From Paenibacillus sp. NAIST15-1 (lineage in GTDB: Bacteria > Bacillota > Bacilli > Paenibacillales > Paenibacillaceae), in assembly GCF_001894745.1 (NCBI RefSeq), contig NZ_BBYF01000011.1, positions 142,097 to 206,096 of the forward strand: a DNA stretch of 64,000 nt, written 5' to 3'. Under the pieces are notes generated by a model. That model was not told the DNA's origin. It saw nothing but the letters and a program-made list of their open reading frames with translations, and did no database searches. Numbering within the stretch: the stretch's first letter is position 1; each line of letters begins with the position of its first letter. The position numbers were made by a program, and so were the translations under genes. Of this stretch, positions 28,213 through 37,269 are shown piece after piece.

Positions 28213-28965
28213 TTACTGCATCGTCAGCAGCATCGTGCCCATTCGGCGGGCAGTCTCCATCATCTGCGGGGCAAAGGATACAAGCGTATCTGCCGACATC
28301 CGGCTGACAGGCCCCGATACCGACAAGGCTGCGACCAGCCGCTGATTCCGATCCATGATCGGCACAGATACAGCCGCCGCTCCAAGTTCGCGTTCTTCCA
28401 AGCTCACAGCATATCCGAGTCGACGCACTTCCTCAAGCTGCTTCATATAGCTGTCCTTGTCAATGGAGGACGGCCAGCGTGAATCGCGCAATGCAGCCTC
28501 TAGCTCGTGCGTCTCAGCAAAGGCAAGCAGCACCTTGCTGGATGCCCCCACGAACAACGGCAAACGAACGCCTACTGGCGCTACTCTACGGATCGCCTGA
28601 TTGCTCTGCACGGCCTGAATCCGTATCCGGTCGTTGCCATCCTTCACATATAGACTCACCGTCTCATCCAACTGATCGCGCAGGAGCTCCATCTCCGGCT
28701 GCAGCAGCTGAGCAGGATCATCGACCTGCGTCAAATTCGCCGCCAACTCCCATACCCGATATCCCAGGCGATACTTATCGCCATTTTTAAGTACGAATCC
28801 GCGATCCTCCAATGTTGTCATCAGACGATGAACAGTGCTCTTATTCAGCCCAACGCGGGTTGCAAGTTCCGTCAAGCTGATATCTCGCTCATTGGCAAAA
28901 CACATTAATATATCGAGTGCACGCTCTACGGCGCGTACGGTTAGCTTTCCTCGTTCTTCCACCAT
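28213..28965 (-). CDS. IclR-family transcriptional regulator
   Basis: Regulator of 250 residues. The N-terminal winged helix is clear (LTELATRVGLNKSTVHRLMTTLEDRGFV); the C-terminal effector domain has the IclR pattern (GVRLPLFVGASSKVLLAF, YAVSLEERELGAAAVSVPI). GAGGGAG precedes the ATG. A perfect palindrome sits 16 bp upstream of the start and suggests autoregulation. The regulated pathway is not evident: neighbours are an AraC regulator on one side and an alpha/beta hydrolase, divergent, 330 bp away. Confidence 0.92.
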   Translation of the reverse strand: MVEERGKLTVRAVERALDILMCFANERDISLTELATRVGLNKSTVHRLMTTLEDRGFVLKNGDKYRLGYRVWELAANLTQVDDPAQLLQPEMELLRDQLDETVSLYVKDGNDRIRIQAVQSNQAIRRVAPVGVRLPLFVGASSKVLLAFAETHELEAALRDSRWPSSIDKDSYMKQLEEVRRLGYAVSLEERELGAAAVSVPIMDRNQRLVAALSVSGPVSRMSADTLVSFAPQMMETARRMGTMLLTMQ

Positions 28966-28980
28966 GTATCTCCCTCTTCG

Positions 28981-28997
28981 GTTCCATAGTATGGAAC
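28981..28997. promoter_or_regulatory. Palindrome GTTCCATA-G-TATGGAAC before the iclR-type gene
   Basis: A perfect 17-bp palindrome with 8-bp arms directly upstream of the IclR-type gene. IclR-family operators are often GTTCC/GGAAC palindromes of this size. The rest of the gap to 29295 shows no gene. Confidence 0.6.
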
Positions 28998-29295
28998 ATC
29001 GTTACAACTAGTATAACTCTCTTCCTTATTTTCGTAAAGATACTAGCACCATTCTCCCGCATCCTACGAACGTCCCTTGTTTCGACATGTTTTTACAGGG
29101 AGATTGCAATGTTACGGGACGATTACAATCACCTTACAAATCGCGCAAATCCGTTGACCCTATGCGGATTCCCGCATACGATAATGATACGAAGACAACG
29201 TTTACACGAATCAGCTCCCATCGGGACTTTTGTTCTATATGAATTTATTGGGCTCGACACCATTCTGCATTACATCATCGAAGGAGGTCATCTAC

Positions 29296-30318
29296 ATGAG
29301 CACACCTGTTATTACATCTCCCGCACTACAGCCTGAATGGCTCGGCCCATCTGGAGCAGCCCCTGCGGCAGCGCGGAGACTACGAGTGAAGCATGTAGCC
29401 ATTGCGCTATCCCTATCGACCTTCTTCGCTGCAATTGTCATCTTCCTTGCCCTGCACGGATTCATCGCATGGATGTTCGCTAATCCGCAAGTACCTCCGC
29501 TGTTCTCCAATCCAATGGAGGCCAAAGGGATGAAGTACGAGACGGTATCCTTTCCCGCTCGCGATGGGCATACGCTGGTAGACGGATGGTACATTCCATC
29601 TGATAAGCCTTCCAAGCGCACCTTAATCTTCAGCCATGGCTACGGGGCCAATCGAGAAGAATATTGGGTGCCGATGTATGACCTTGCCAAATTCGCACAT
29701 CGACTCGACTACAATGTCATCATGTTCGACTATGGATTTGCTTCCGAACAGCATCCGACCAAAGCAACAGGCGGCCGTCTGGAGAAGGAACAGCTGCTAG
29801 GCGCAGTCAAGCTCGCGAAGGAACGCGGTGCTGAGCACGTCGTCGTATGGGGCTTCTCCATGGGTGCCGGAACGGCGCTTCAAGCAGCACTGCTTACTCA
29901 TGATATTAATGCCATGATTCTGGACAGCACCTTCCTGCTGGAGCCAGATACGCTATATCATAATTTGCAGCAGTACGCTCCACTGCCGAAGCATCCATCG
30001 CTTGATCTGCTGCGTACCTTCTTCCCTGCTGTCAATGGCACGAGCCTACAGCAAATTCCATACAATGAAGTGAAATCAACGAACTATGAGATGCCGATTC
30101 TCTTCGTTCATGGAACAGCGGACTCCAAGGCGCCATATGGAATTGCAGAAGGCATTGCCGCCCATCAGTCCAATAAGCTCTCGCAGGCATGGATCGTCCC
30201 TAATACACAGCATGAGCTTATCTATCGCACACAGCGCAAAGAATACTTGTCGAAGACATCCGCATTTCTGAATGCGGCCTATCGTGCTGATCGCGGTTTG
30301 TTCATTGCACAGAACTAA
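29296..30318 (+). CDS. Membrane-anchored alpha/beta hydrolase
   Basis: Hydrolase of 340 residues. The ATG 29296 follows GAAGGAGG by eight bases. One transmembrane helix (about 35-58) anchors it. The catalytic domain has TLIFSHGYGANREEYW, the nucleophile elbow GFSMGAG, an acid in FVHGTADSKAP and the His in NTQHELIYR. The family includes BAAT/acyl-CoA thioesterase- and peptidase-like enzymes; substrate unknown. A strong terminator follows. Confidence 0.85.
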   Translation: MSTPVITSPALQPEWLGPSGAAPAAARRLRVKHVAIALSLSTFFAAIVIFLALHGFIAWMFANPQVPPLFSNPMEAKGMKYETVSFPARDGHTLVDGWYIPSDKPSKRTLIFSHGYGANREEYWVPMYDLAKFAHRLDYNVIMFDYGFASEQHPTKATGGRLEKEQLLGAVKLAKERGAEHVVVWGFSMGAGTALQAALLTHDINAMILDSTFLLEPDTLYHNLQQYAPLPKHPSLDLLRTFFPAVNGTSLQQIPYNEVKSTNYEMPILFVHGTADSKAPYGIAEGIAAHQSNKLSQAWIVPNTQHELIYRTQRKEYLSKTSAFLNAAYRADRGLFIAQN

Positions 30319-30401
30319 CTCCCCTGCTACGCCGATTGAGACGTTCATAAATTCGGCAAGGAAGTTTCACAGAATACGAGATGGAATAAGTCGAAGTAGA
30401 A

Positions 30402-30428
30402 CCGCAAGCCCCCGCTTGCGGTTTTTTT
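30402..30428 (+). terminator. Terminator after the alpha/beta hydrolase
   Basis: CCGCAAGC-CCCC-GCTTGCGG with eight-base stems followed by seven T residues. Confidence 0.92.
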
Positions 30429-30503
30429 GTGCCATTTTACATAGGTCAACCTATGAAGCTAATACAATAAAAAGAACCATTTCAATCACAAGGAGGGAGA
30501 ACA

Positions 30504-31784
30504 TTGCAGCTCATATACGGGCCACTTATGCCTGTGCGTGTACTGGAAGAGAGTGCCTACTGGAAGCAGCAGGAGAAGAAGCATACAGAGGTCATTCGCG
30601 CAATTGTGCCCCAGCTGGAGCCTGAATACGTGCAGCTGCTTGCCCAATGGGAACAGGTTCTGTCACAGACGGAAGATGCAGCGAGGGGACAGCTGCGCAC
30701 CGCCCTGCAGCAGCCAGATGTCCTTCAGCCAGATCAGCTTCAACAGCTTCAAGAATTGCTCCGCGCTTCTGTATATCAATCCGAGCAGTTCGTTCAGCAG
30801 CTTGATGCCATTAAGCATAACAGCCAAGCCGTGCAGCATACGGAGCACGCCCCTGTCGTATTCGATCATATCACGGAGCGATCCCAGTACTTTCTGAAAG
30901 CCATTAAACCTGTCTTTTACCCAGCAGTAGAGCCCCCAGGAAGCAATAATAACACTCGTTCTAGCAGCAGTTCCTCCCCATCAGCTCGCATTCACGCTGC
31001 GGGGAACGAGCCTTCCTCGCATTGGCCGCAGCATCAGTATCAGCCCCAGCAACATCAGTATCCCTATCAACAACAATCCATTCAAGGCATTCATGCTCAC
31101 ATTGGCAATACGCGCAGCGCGCAGCCGGAACAGGATGATGAGACAGATGGGGAATCCTTCGTTCCAATTGGCGGACACCGGCTTCCTCCGCTTCCATACC
31201 CTTATAATGCGCTTGAGCCTTATATCGATGAGACGACGATGCGCATTCATCATGACAAGCATCACAAGAGCTACGTGGACGGCTTGAACAAGGCCGAGTC
31301 GGCGCTAGCAGAAGCACGACGCACCAATAAGTTCGATCTGGTGAAATATTGGGAGAACGAGCTTGCGTTCAATGGGGCTGGTCACTATCTGCACACCATC
31401 TTCTGGGATGTAATGAGTCCGCAGGGCGGAGGCAGGCCTACAGGCAGTCTGCTGCGCCAAATTGAGCATGACTTTGGCAGCTACGATGCCTTCCGGAAGC
31501 ATTTCTCGAACGCAGCAGAGAAGGTTGAGGGTGGTGGCTGGACGATACTCGTCTGGAGTCCGCGCAGCCGAAGATTGGAGATTTTGCAAGCAGAGAAGCA
31601 TCAGAACTTGTCCCAATGGGATGTCGTCCCGCTGCTGCCGCTTGATGTATGGGAACATGCTTATTATTTGAAGCATCAAAATGAACGGCCGAAATATATT
31701 GCCGACTGGTGGAATGTCATCAATTGGCCCGCTGTATCCGAACGATTCGAGCAAGCTCGCAAATTGAAATGGACTCCCTTCTAA
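30504..31784 (+). CDS. Fe/Mn superoxide dismutase with extra N-terminal domain
   Basis: Protein of 426 residues starting at TTG 30504, seven bases after AAGGAGGG. Residues 1-130 are a helical, Gln/Glu-rich region (LEESAYWKQQEKKHTEVIR) that resembles a DUF2935-type four-helix domain. Residues 140-220 are a Ser, Gln, His and Pro-rich linker. From about 224 a full SOD domain follows: LPPLPYPYNALEPYID, IHHDKHHKSYVDGL, GAGHYLHTIFW and [18 protein letters not shown] give the three His and one Asp of the metal site. Simple SODs are about 200 residues (compare sodA at 43122). It has no signal peptide. A similar long SodF exists in Bacillus. Possible role in sporulation or surface of the spore is a guess. 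Confidence 0.88.
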   Translation: MQLIYGPLMPVRVLEESAYWKQQEKKHTEVIRAIVPQLEPEYVQLLAQWEQVLSQTEDAARGQLRTALQQPDVLQPDQLQQLQELLRASVYQSEQFVQQLDAIKHNSQAVQHTEHAPVVFDHITERSQYFLKAIKPVFYPAVEPPGSNNNTRSSSSSSPSARIHAAGNEPSSHWPQHQYQPQQHQYPYQQQSIQGIHAHIGNTRSAQPEQDDETDGESFVPIGGHRLPPLPYPYNALEPYIDETTMRIHHDKHHKSYVDGLNKAESALAEARRTNKFDLVKYWENELAFNGAGHYLHTIFWDVMSPQGGGRPTGSLLRQIEHDFGSYDAFRKHFSNAAEKVEGGGWTILVWSPRSRRLEILQAEKHQNLSQWDVVPLLPLDVWEHAYYLKHQNERPKYIADWWNVINWPAVSERFEQARKLKWTPF

Positions 31785-31970
31785 GCTTACAACATCATTC
31801 GATGAATGAGGTGTTTACTTCCTATTTTTCGAGCTTATTCGCCGTTGCGCCGCACCCTTTTCGTTCTATACAATAATAAATGGAAATAGCTGGATCACGT
31901 GCGGTTCTGTGCCGCGCTTTCCTTTTGTACCAGAACAATGAGTTATCGACTTCGAAAGGGGTGAGGCGAA

Positions 31971-32798
31971 TTGCTCAGACCTATTGTGAAATGGGCTGGC
32001 GGCAAACGCCAACTACTTCCCAGCATCCGTTCCCTTCTGCCTTCGGCAGACTGGACGCGAGCAGCCTACTTCGAGCCGTTCATCGGCGGAGCGGCGTTAT
32101 TGTTAGCATTAACGCCAGACAACGGGGCCATTAACGACGTCAACCCAGAGCTCATCAACGTGTACCAAATGATAAAGCAGCAGCCAGACCAACTTATTGA
32201 AACCCTTCGCCAGCATCGCAACGACGAAGGATACTATTATGAAATCCGGGCATGGGACCGGAACCAAGAAGCCTACGCCGCCTTATCCCCTATCGACCGC
32301 GCCGCCAGACTTATTTATTTGAATCGGACATGCTATAACGGCTTATACCGAGTCAATGCGGGCGGCCAATTCAATGTTCCATTCGGGAAATACAAGCGGC
32401 CGAACATCATAAGAGAAACAACTATTCGCAGTATGTCCTCCTATTTGAACCGCGCCAATATTCGAATGATGGATGGAGATTTTGCTGAGGCTGTGCAGGA
32501 GGCACGCGCCGGCGACTTCGTCTATTTTGATCCTCCCTATGACACCTTGACGCCAACTGCCGCCTTCACTTCGTATGCCAAGGGGGGCTTCGGCCGACCG
32601 GAACAACAGCGTCTAGCCAATGTATTTAAGGAACTTAGTGAACGTGGTGTATATGTCATGCTGTCCAATCATGCGACAGACTATATTCATCAATTGTATG
32701 AGGGATATCGAATCCATACGGTAAAAGCGAGGCGAAGCATTAATTCCAAAGGTGATGGCCGTGGTGTGATCAACGAGGTCATTATTATGAATTATTGA
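31971..32798 (+). CDS. dam: DNA adenine methylase, Dam/DpnM type
   Basis: N6-adenine methyltransferase of 275 residues, TTG start after GGGGTGAGG. Motif I is KWAGGKRQLLP with YFEPFIGGAALL; the catalytic motif IV is DPPY in GDFVYFDPPYDTLTP; the NRTCYNGLYRVNAGGQFNVPFG stretch, read in two parts, is typical of the D12 class that methylates GATC. No restriction enzyme gene flanks it, so it is an orphan enzyme or part of a split system. GATC sites are frequent in this window, in line with no cognate restriction pressure. Confidence 0.9.
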   Translation: MLRPIVKWAGGKRQLLPSIRSLLPSADWTRAAYFEPFIGGAALLLALTPDNGAINDVNPELINVYQMIKQQPDQLIETLRQHRNDEGYYYEIRAWDRNQEAYAALSPIDRAARLIYLNRTCYNGLYRVNAGGQFNVPFGKYKRPNIIRETTIRSMSSYLNRANIRMMDGDFAEAVQEARAGDFVYFDPPYDTLTPTAAFTSYAKGGFGRPEQQRLANVFKELSERGVYVMLSNHATDYIHQLYEGYRIHTVKARRSINSKGDGRGVINEVIIMNY

Positions 32799-32860
32799 CA
32801 TGTAAGACGAAACGTGGATATTCAGGCATTGGTTGTACAACCCTATAGGCAGTGCAGGCA

Positions 32861-33004
32861 TCAGTCAATCCCATACTTCTTCTTCGCACGATCGTAAGCT
32901 TCCTGGGCGCGATCCCGCCTCGGAAGCTTACTGTTGATGTGCAGAAGGAGCAGTAGATTGCAGGCGAGCAAGATGAGAATGGTCATCTCCATCCAAACTC
33001 CCAT
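32861..33004 (-). CDS. Small single-pass membrane protein (47 residues)
   Basis: A short frame with an AGGAGGG site seven bases before its ATG. It encodes a short N-terminus, one hydrophobic helix (about residues 7-22, rich in Leu and Ile), then a basic, charged cytoplasmic tail ending RAKKKYGID. Not recognised. It lies 30 bp upstream of nothing else on its strand: the phzF-type gene ends at 33035 just before it, so it may be the last gene of that unit. The strong ribosome site and the orderly helix-plus-basic-tail composition support a real gene. Confidence 0.7.
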   Translation of the reverse strand: MGVWMEMTILILLACNLLLLLHINSKLPRRDRAQEAYDRAKKKYGID

Positions 33005-33034
33005 TCTATTCCCTCCTAAACTGAAATCACTAAT

Positions 33035-33877
33035 CTACGAAAAAGTGAACTTGCCATCCATAATTGTGACAGCCGTGCCGGTTAAGTACACCCGCTCCTG
33101 ATGCAGCTCCAACTTCACAACGCCTCCTCTTGCAGAACATTGACGTCCAGTTAGAGACAACTTGCCGAGCTTGGCTCCCCAATATGGCCCCATCGTGCAA
33201 TGAGCAGATCCCGTAACCGGGTCTTCATTCACACCGAGCGCGGGGAAGAAACAGCGAGACACGAAGTCAATTCTGTCATGGGCTGATTCCCCTGCTCTCG
33301 CTGTAACGAGCACACCAATCGCTTCTTGATCGCACGCCTTAAGCTGTTCCCAATTTGGCTCCAGCGACCGTACAGTCTGTTCTGAATCCACGATGGCCAT
33401 TAACTCGATTCGGCTTCTAAGTACCTCATGCACCGAGCAGCCTAGCGCTTCCTCCAGACGCACTCGTAGCGCCCCATCCTCTACGGGCATTAGCGAAGAT
33501 GCTGGGAAATCCAGCGTGGTCTCGCATTGGCTCCCGCTTTCCTTATATGCAGCATGGAGAATGCCGCTCTTCGTCTCGAAGGAGACTCTGTCCCCGCTCA
33601 CAATCCCGCATTGTCTTAATACATGAGCCGTAGCCAGCGTTGCGTGTCCGCATAGATCAACCTCAACCTCAGGCGTGAACCAGCGTAGGCCGAGAGGGCG
33701 CTGAGCCCCCTCTTCCCACTCTGCATCTACATGAACAAATGCTGTCTCGGATAAATTCATTTCGGATGCGATATGCTGCATCATCGTCTCATCCCATTCC
33801 TGTTCAACGAGACAGACCGCAGCCGGATTGCCGCGGAATGGCGCATCTGTAAAAGCATCTACGATGTATACCTTCAT
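33035..33877 (-). CDS. PhzF-family isomerase/epimerase
   Basis: Protein of 280 residues. The ATG at 33877 (MKVYIVDAFT) is chosen because GGGAGG is seven bases before it, whereas the ATG two codons earlier overlaps the site. Diaminopimelate epimerase-like fold with the family marks GNPAAVCL, MNLSETAFV (the catalytic Glu region), DLCGHATLATAHVL and GSAHCTMGPYW. Most non-phenazine members have unknown substrates; no phenazine genes are nearby. Confidence 0.9.
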   Translation of the reverse strand: MKVYIVDAFTDAPFRGNPAAVCLVEQEWDETMMQHIASEMNLSETAFVHVDAEWEEGAQRPLGLRWFTPEVEVDLCGHATLATAHVLRQCGIVSGDRVSFETKSGILHAAYKESGSQCETTLDFPASSLMPVEDGALRVRLEEALGCSVHEVLRSRIELMAIVDSEQTVRSLEPNWEQLKACDQEAIGVLVTARAGESAHDRIDFVSRCFFPALGVNEDPVTGSAHCTMGPYWGAKLGKLSLTGRQCSARGGVVKLELHQERVYLTGTAVTIMDGKFTFS

Positions 33878-33948
33878 GTCCATACCTCCCTTGCCTAAGA
33901 TTACTACAACCGGCTAATCGAAAAAGACAGATCTGTTCTATTTCTGTT

Positions 33949-36327
33949 CTATTCCCTATCAGCTTTATTGGGATCTAACAGAGATAGGTATGTCTCTGCC
34001 GGCACCGCAGCCAGCCATGGACTCGGCTTGCCGACACAGAATACATGAAGCTCATGCATGGCCCGCGTGCAGGATACATACAGCAGTTTCTGTTCATTTG
34101 CACGCCCATAGGCAGCTTCCGATGCATCATAGATGACAACTGCATCGAATTCTACTCCCTTGGCCAAATACGAAGGAATAACCAGCGCACCCTCATGGAA
34201 TGAGGCCGTATCTTGCTCGACAAGGTAAATCGAAATTTCATTTTGCAGCGCCTCATATGCTTCCTTGCTCTCTTGAGCCGTCTTACAAATCACGGCTACA
34301 TTGCGATGCCTTTCCTGCAGCAGTTGACGTATGCGATCCGCGACCAGTCGATCACGCTCCGCTCTGTCCTCTACAACGGTAACTGTCGGCAGATTCCCAG
34401 CCCGATCGAACGGTTCAATACGATCGCCATCCATAGCCAGATAGCGGGCGAACTCCATAATCGGACGAGTTGTGCGGTAGCTTCGCGTCAAGTGGAAAGT
34501 TTCCGTAGATGAATCGCCGCGCATATCCGAAGATAGCCAACTGCTGTTAATATCCTGTTCCCCAGCATGCGGATAAATCGCCTGCTCCCAGTCACCAAGC
34601 AGCGTCATGCTGCAGCGCGGGAACATTCGTCTTAACAATGCGAATTGGAACGGTGAGTAATCCTGCGCCTCATCAATGAACAGTTGGCGAATAGAGGTAT
34701 TCACACGGAACCCCTTAATGCATTCATTCAGATACAGATATGGCGTTGCATCCTCAAACGGCATCTCCCCTGATAGAAGGCGTGCTTCCGTATCTGCACA
34801 TATGGTACTCCACTCCGCAGGCAGCGTTCCGGCTGCCGCACATCGCTCCGATACATCCGGCATAGCGAACAACTGACGATACGTCCCCTCCATATCAATA
34901 AACCCAAGCTTCTTCACCTGTGAATAGAGAGACTTGAAGTGCTCATTCACAATCGATGCAGCAAGCCAGTCGCGTTCACGCTGGAAGTCATCGAAGGTTT
35001 CCTCCGAGAACTGCTTCTTGCGCTGCAGCTTCATATAAGCTTCGTGGTATGCATCATCATCCAGCATCTCTACTTCCTCATCCACCCACGGCTTCTTGCG
35101 TTCTTGCTTCGCCGCGCGATGCAGTTCCCCACGCAGCCATTCGGCCAGCAAGCGCAAACGGTTCGGCAGCGGAAGCGATGCATCATAACGGTAGAGCTGG
35201 CTGTGAATTTGCTCTGCAGTTACGATTACCTCATCGCGGAAGCAAATATCATGTAGCTGCAGGCCTTCTGTCCCTAACCACTGTACGTACGCATGGATCA
35301 TATCAATATAGTTACGGCTTGCCTTGAAGCGGATCGCCTCCATACGAGCGCTATAGCCCGGTTCTTCTGCAGCTGTCAGTGAATATTCCATTTGCTCAAA
35401 CGGATGCTCAAGCTTGAAACTGCTGCCTAGGCGGTGCTCCAAATAATCCTGGAAGGTCGTCTGCTCCATATTTCGTTCTCCCAGCTCTGGCAACACTGTC
35501 GAGACATAACGGTTGAACAGAGGATTTGGGGAAAATAATACGATCTGCTCCGCCTGCAGTGTTTCCCGATACCGATAGAGCAGGTATGCAATACGCTGCA
35601 AAGCTGTCGACGTCTTACCGCTGCCTGCTGGCCCCGTCACAATCAGCACGCCGCTCCGTTCATTGCGAATGATGCGGTTCTGCTCCTGTTGTATGGTCGC
35701 TACAATGCTCTTCATATGCTCGGCTGACGGCTGACTAAGCATTTGACGCAGCAATTCATCTCCAATCGTAACCCCGGTATCGAACATTCCACGGAACCGG
35801 CCTTCCGAAATAAGAAACTGACGCTTCAGTTCCATCGTACCTTCTATCTCCCCTACAGGAGTCGTGTAGCGCGCAGGGCCTGGAGGGAAATCATAATACA
35901 AGCTCGACACCGGAGCTCGCCAGTCATATACGAAAAATTCGCCTTCTTCATTGCGGAAAGAGCCAATGCCTAAATAGATCTCCTCACCACGCATTTCTCC
36001 ATCTTCCTTGAAATCGATTCGTGCAAAGTAGGGAGACTTCGCCATGCGAGTTAATACATCCAACTGACGCGCAGCATGGCGGTGTCTATGCTCGCGCTCG
36101 GTTAACACCTCTGCCTGCTGCTTCATGCTGGCGAAGGTCTCTATCGCCTCATTTATATCGTCCATGTTGATTTTGACATCGTCCCAGAATGCCTTGCGGA
36201 ATTCGACTACTTCGTGTTTGATGTCGCCAATATCCTGCTGCAGGGGCTCAATATGCTGCTCAATAGCTTCCATCACCCGAACCGCTCGTTCCTCTTCTAG
36301 ACGCCATTGTTCTTCTTTCGTACTCAT
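33949..36327 (-). CDS. helD: HelD-like RNA polymerase-associated helicase
   Basis: UvrD/Rep-like superfamily 1 ATPase of 792 residues. The N-terminal 110 residues are a long charged coiled coil, followed by FFVYDWRAPVSSLYYDFPPG, a mark of HelD. Walker A is GPAGSGKTSTAL; motif II reads FIDEAQDYSPFQ; the late GVEFDAVVIYD and YVSCTRAMHELHVF are motifs V and VI. In Bacillus HelD clears stalled or post-termination RNA polymerase using its coiled-coil arm. Length and layout agree with that class. Single gene, followed in the convergent direction by nothing closer than phzF (71 bp). Confidence 0.92.
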   Translation of the reverse strand: MSTKEEQWRLEEERAVRVMEAIEQHIEPLQQDIGDIKHEVVEFRKAFWDDVKINMDDINEAIETFASMKQQAEVLTEREHRHRHAARQLDVLTRMAKSPYFARIDFKEDGEMRGEEIYLGIGSFRNEEGEFFVYDWRAPVSSLYYDFPPGPARYTTPVGEIEGTMELKRQFLISEGRFRGMFDTGVTIGDELLRQMLSQPSAEHMKSIVATIQQEQNRIIRNERSGVLIVTGPAGSGKTSTALQRIAYLLYRYRETLQAEQIVLFSPNPLFNRYVSTVLPELGERNMEQTTFQDYLEHRLGSSFKLEHPFEQMEYSLTAAEEPGYSARMEAIRFKASRNYIDMIHAYVQWLGTEGLQLHDICFRDEVIVTAEQIHSQLYRYDASLPLPNRLRLLAEWLRGELHRAAKQERKKPWVDEEVEMLDDDAYHEAYMKLQRKKQFSEETFDDFQRERDWLAASIVNEHFKSLYSQVKKLGFIDMEGTYRQLFAMPDVSERCAAAGTLPAEWSTICADTEARLLSGEMPFEDATPYLYLNECIKGFRVNTSIRQLFIDEAQDYSPFQFALLRRMFPRCSMTLLGDWEQAIYPHAGEQDINSSWLSSDMRGDSSTETFHLTRSYRTTRPIMEFARYLAMDGDRIEPFDRAGNLPTVTVVEDRAERDRLVADRIRQLLQERHRNVAVICKTAQESKEAYEALQNEISIYLVEQDTASFHEGALVIPSYLAKGVEFDAVVIYDASEAAYGRANEQKLLYVSCTRAMHELHVFCVGKPSPWLAAVPAETYLSLLDPNKADRE

Positions 36328-36364
36328 CTAACCACCCGCTTCTTTAGAAATTTATAAATCAAGG

Positions 36365-36394
36365 TTGACAGCCTATGATTCGATATGGTATTAT
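36365..36394 (+). promoter_or_regulatory. Strong sigma-A promoter in front of a hairpin RNA
   Basis: TTGACA (36365-36370), 18 bp, TATTAT (36389-36394). It points rightward, away from helD, into a region with no gene on that strand, and is followed about 60 bp later by a strong terminator. Confidence 0.7.
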
Positions 36395-36400
36395 ATATTT

Positions 36401-36523
36401 GGATAGTAATGCATTTTAAAAATATACTCATATCGTACATTAGATCTTAACATAACAGTCCTCTGCTTACAAGACGTTGATTAGGCTTTTTCCTTGTCAA
36501 CTTTTGTAAGCAGAGGACTTTTT
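36401..36523 (+). ncRNA. Candidate small RNA of about 120 nt ending in a long hairpin
   Basis: A sigma-A promoter directs transcription from about 36401. The transcript would have a 55-nt AU-rich leader and then a 63-nt hairpin: AGTCCTCTGCTTACAA (36457-36472) pairs over 15-16 bp with TTGTAAGCAGAGGACT (36504-36519), with inner stems GTTGA/TCAAC and AGG/CCT, followed by five T residues. The U tract exists only on this strand; on the minus strand the hairpin is followed by GTTATG, so it does not look like the terminator of the minus-strand YcxB gene. A 13-codon frame begins at ATG 36409 but lacks a good ribosome site. I do not recognise the RNA. Confidence 0.55.
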
Positions 36524-36550
36524 GCTTGAATGTAAATATGTGATCACCAG

Positions 36551-37066
36551 TTAGGAATGTACGATAATCTTTTTCTTATGATGCTCCTCAAGAAGCTGAA
36601 TAAGCTGTGTCTGCTCGGACGAGTTAGACAAGCAAGCAAGTGGGATAATATGTGCCTGCATCGAGCTGATGAAGATATAGATGTAGTCCTTGGTCATTCT
36701 GATTTCCGGTATCGCATCCCAGTTGTAATGAGCGCTGCCGACCGGCGTCGTCTCATCAATTCCCTGCTCCGTAATCTCCACCGTATGATCTCCGAGCCAG
36801 GCTGCATTTTCTGTGGAAGCAGACCAACGGATAACCTTTCTCTTAATCGAAAAATACATAAATACGTTCAAAAGCACCCCCAGCGCTACCCCAACTACAA
36901 TCGAGTACACCCATGGTTTTCCGATAACTTTAAGAATGATGCTTAAAAACAAGGGCAGGCCGATGATATTCGCTAGCATGACTTTACGGTATTTCGGCAT
37001 GCTGTATATCACGAATTTATTAAATTTCCAATAGTCTTCCTTTGTAATATGCATTGAAAGCTTCAT
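36551..37066 (-). CDS. YcxB-family membrane protein
   Basis: Protein of 171 residues with a short N-terminal cytoplasmic part, two adjacent membrane helices (about 30-48 and 52-72), then a C-terminal domain of the YcxB type (GDHTVEITEQGIDETT, YIYIFISSMQAHIIPL). Function of the family is not known. AAAGGAG precedes the ATG. Gap to the next gene upstream is 203 bp without recognisable genes. Confidence 0.75.
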   Translation of the reverse strand: MKLSMHITKEDYWKFNKFVIYSMPKYRKVMLANIIGLPLFLSIILKVIGKPWVYSIVVGVALGVLLNVFMYFSIKRKVIRWSASTENAAWLGDHTVEITEQGIDETTPVGSAHYNWDAIPEIRMTKDYIYIFISSMQAHIIPLACLSNSSEQTQLIQLLEEHHKKKIIVHS

Positions 37067-37269
37067 AGCAGCACTCCTTTATTTCCATAGATAGCATAAA
37101 CATCTTTATTCCCATTATACATGCAGCGATTTCATTAAGACACCCTCCTTTCCCGGGTGAGCAGTATATTAAAAAAGAAGACACGACCCGCCTTTCAGCG
37201 AAGCCATGCCTTCTCCTCATTCCCTATTTATTAAGGACATATATCATTTATAACGTAAATAGATTCCTT

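Noticed and set aside
33035..33877. Phenazine biosynthesis locus
   Set aside because: Only a PhzF-like isomerase is present; no other phz gene is nearby.
36409..36450. 13-codon leader peptide within the small RNA candidate
   Set aside because: Only a weak GGA precedes the ATG, it lies too near the expected transcript start, and it has no run of regulatory codons.
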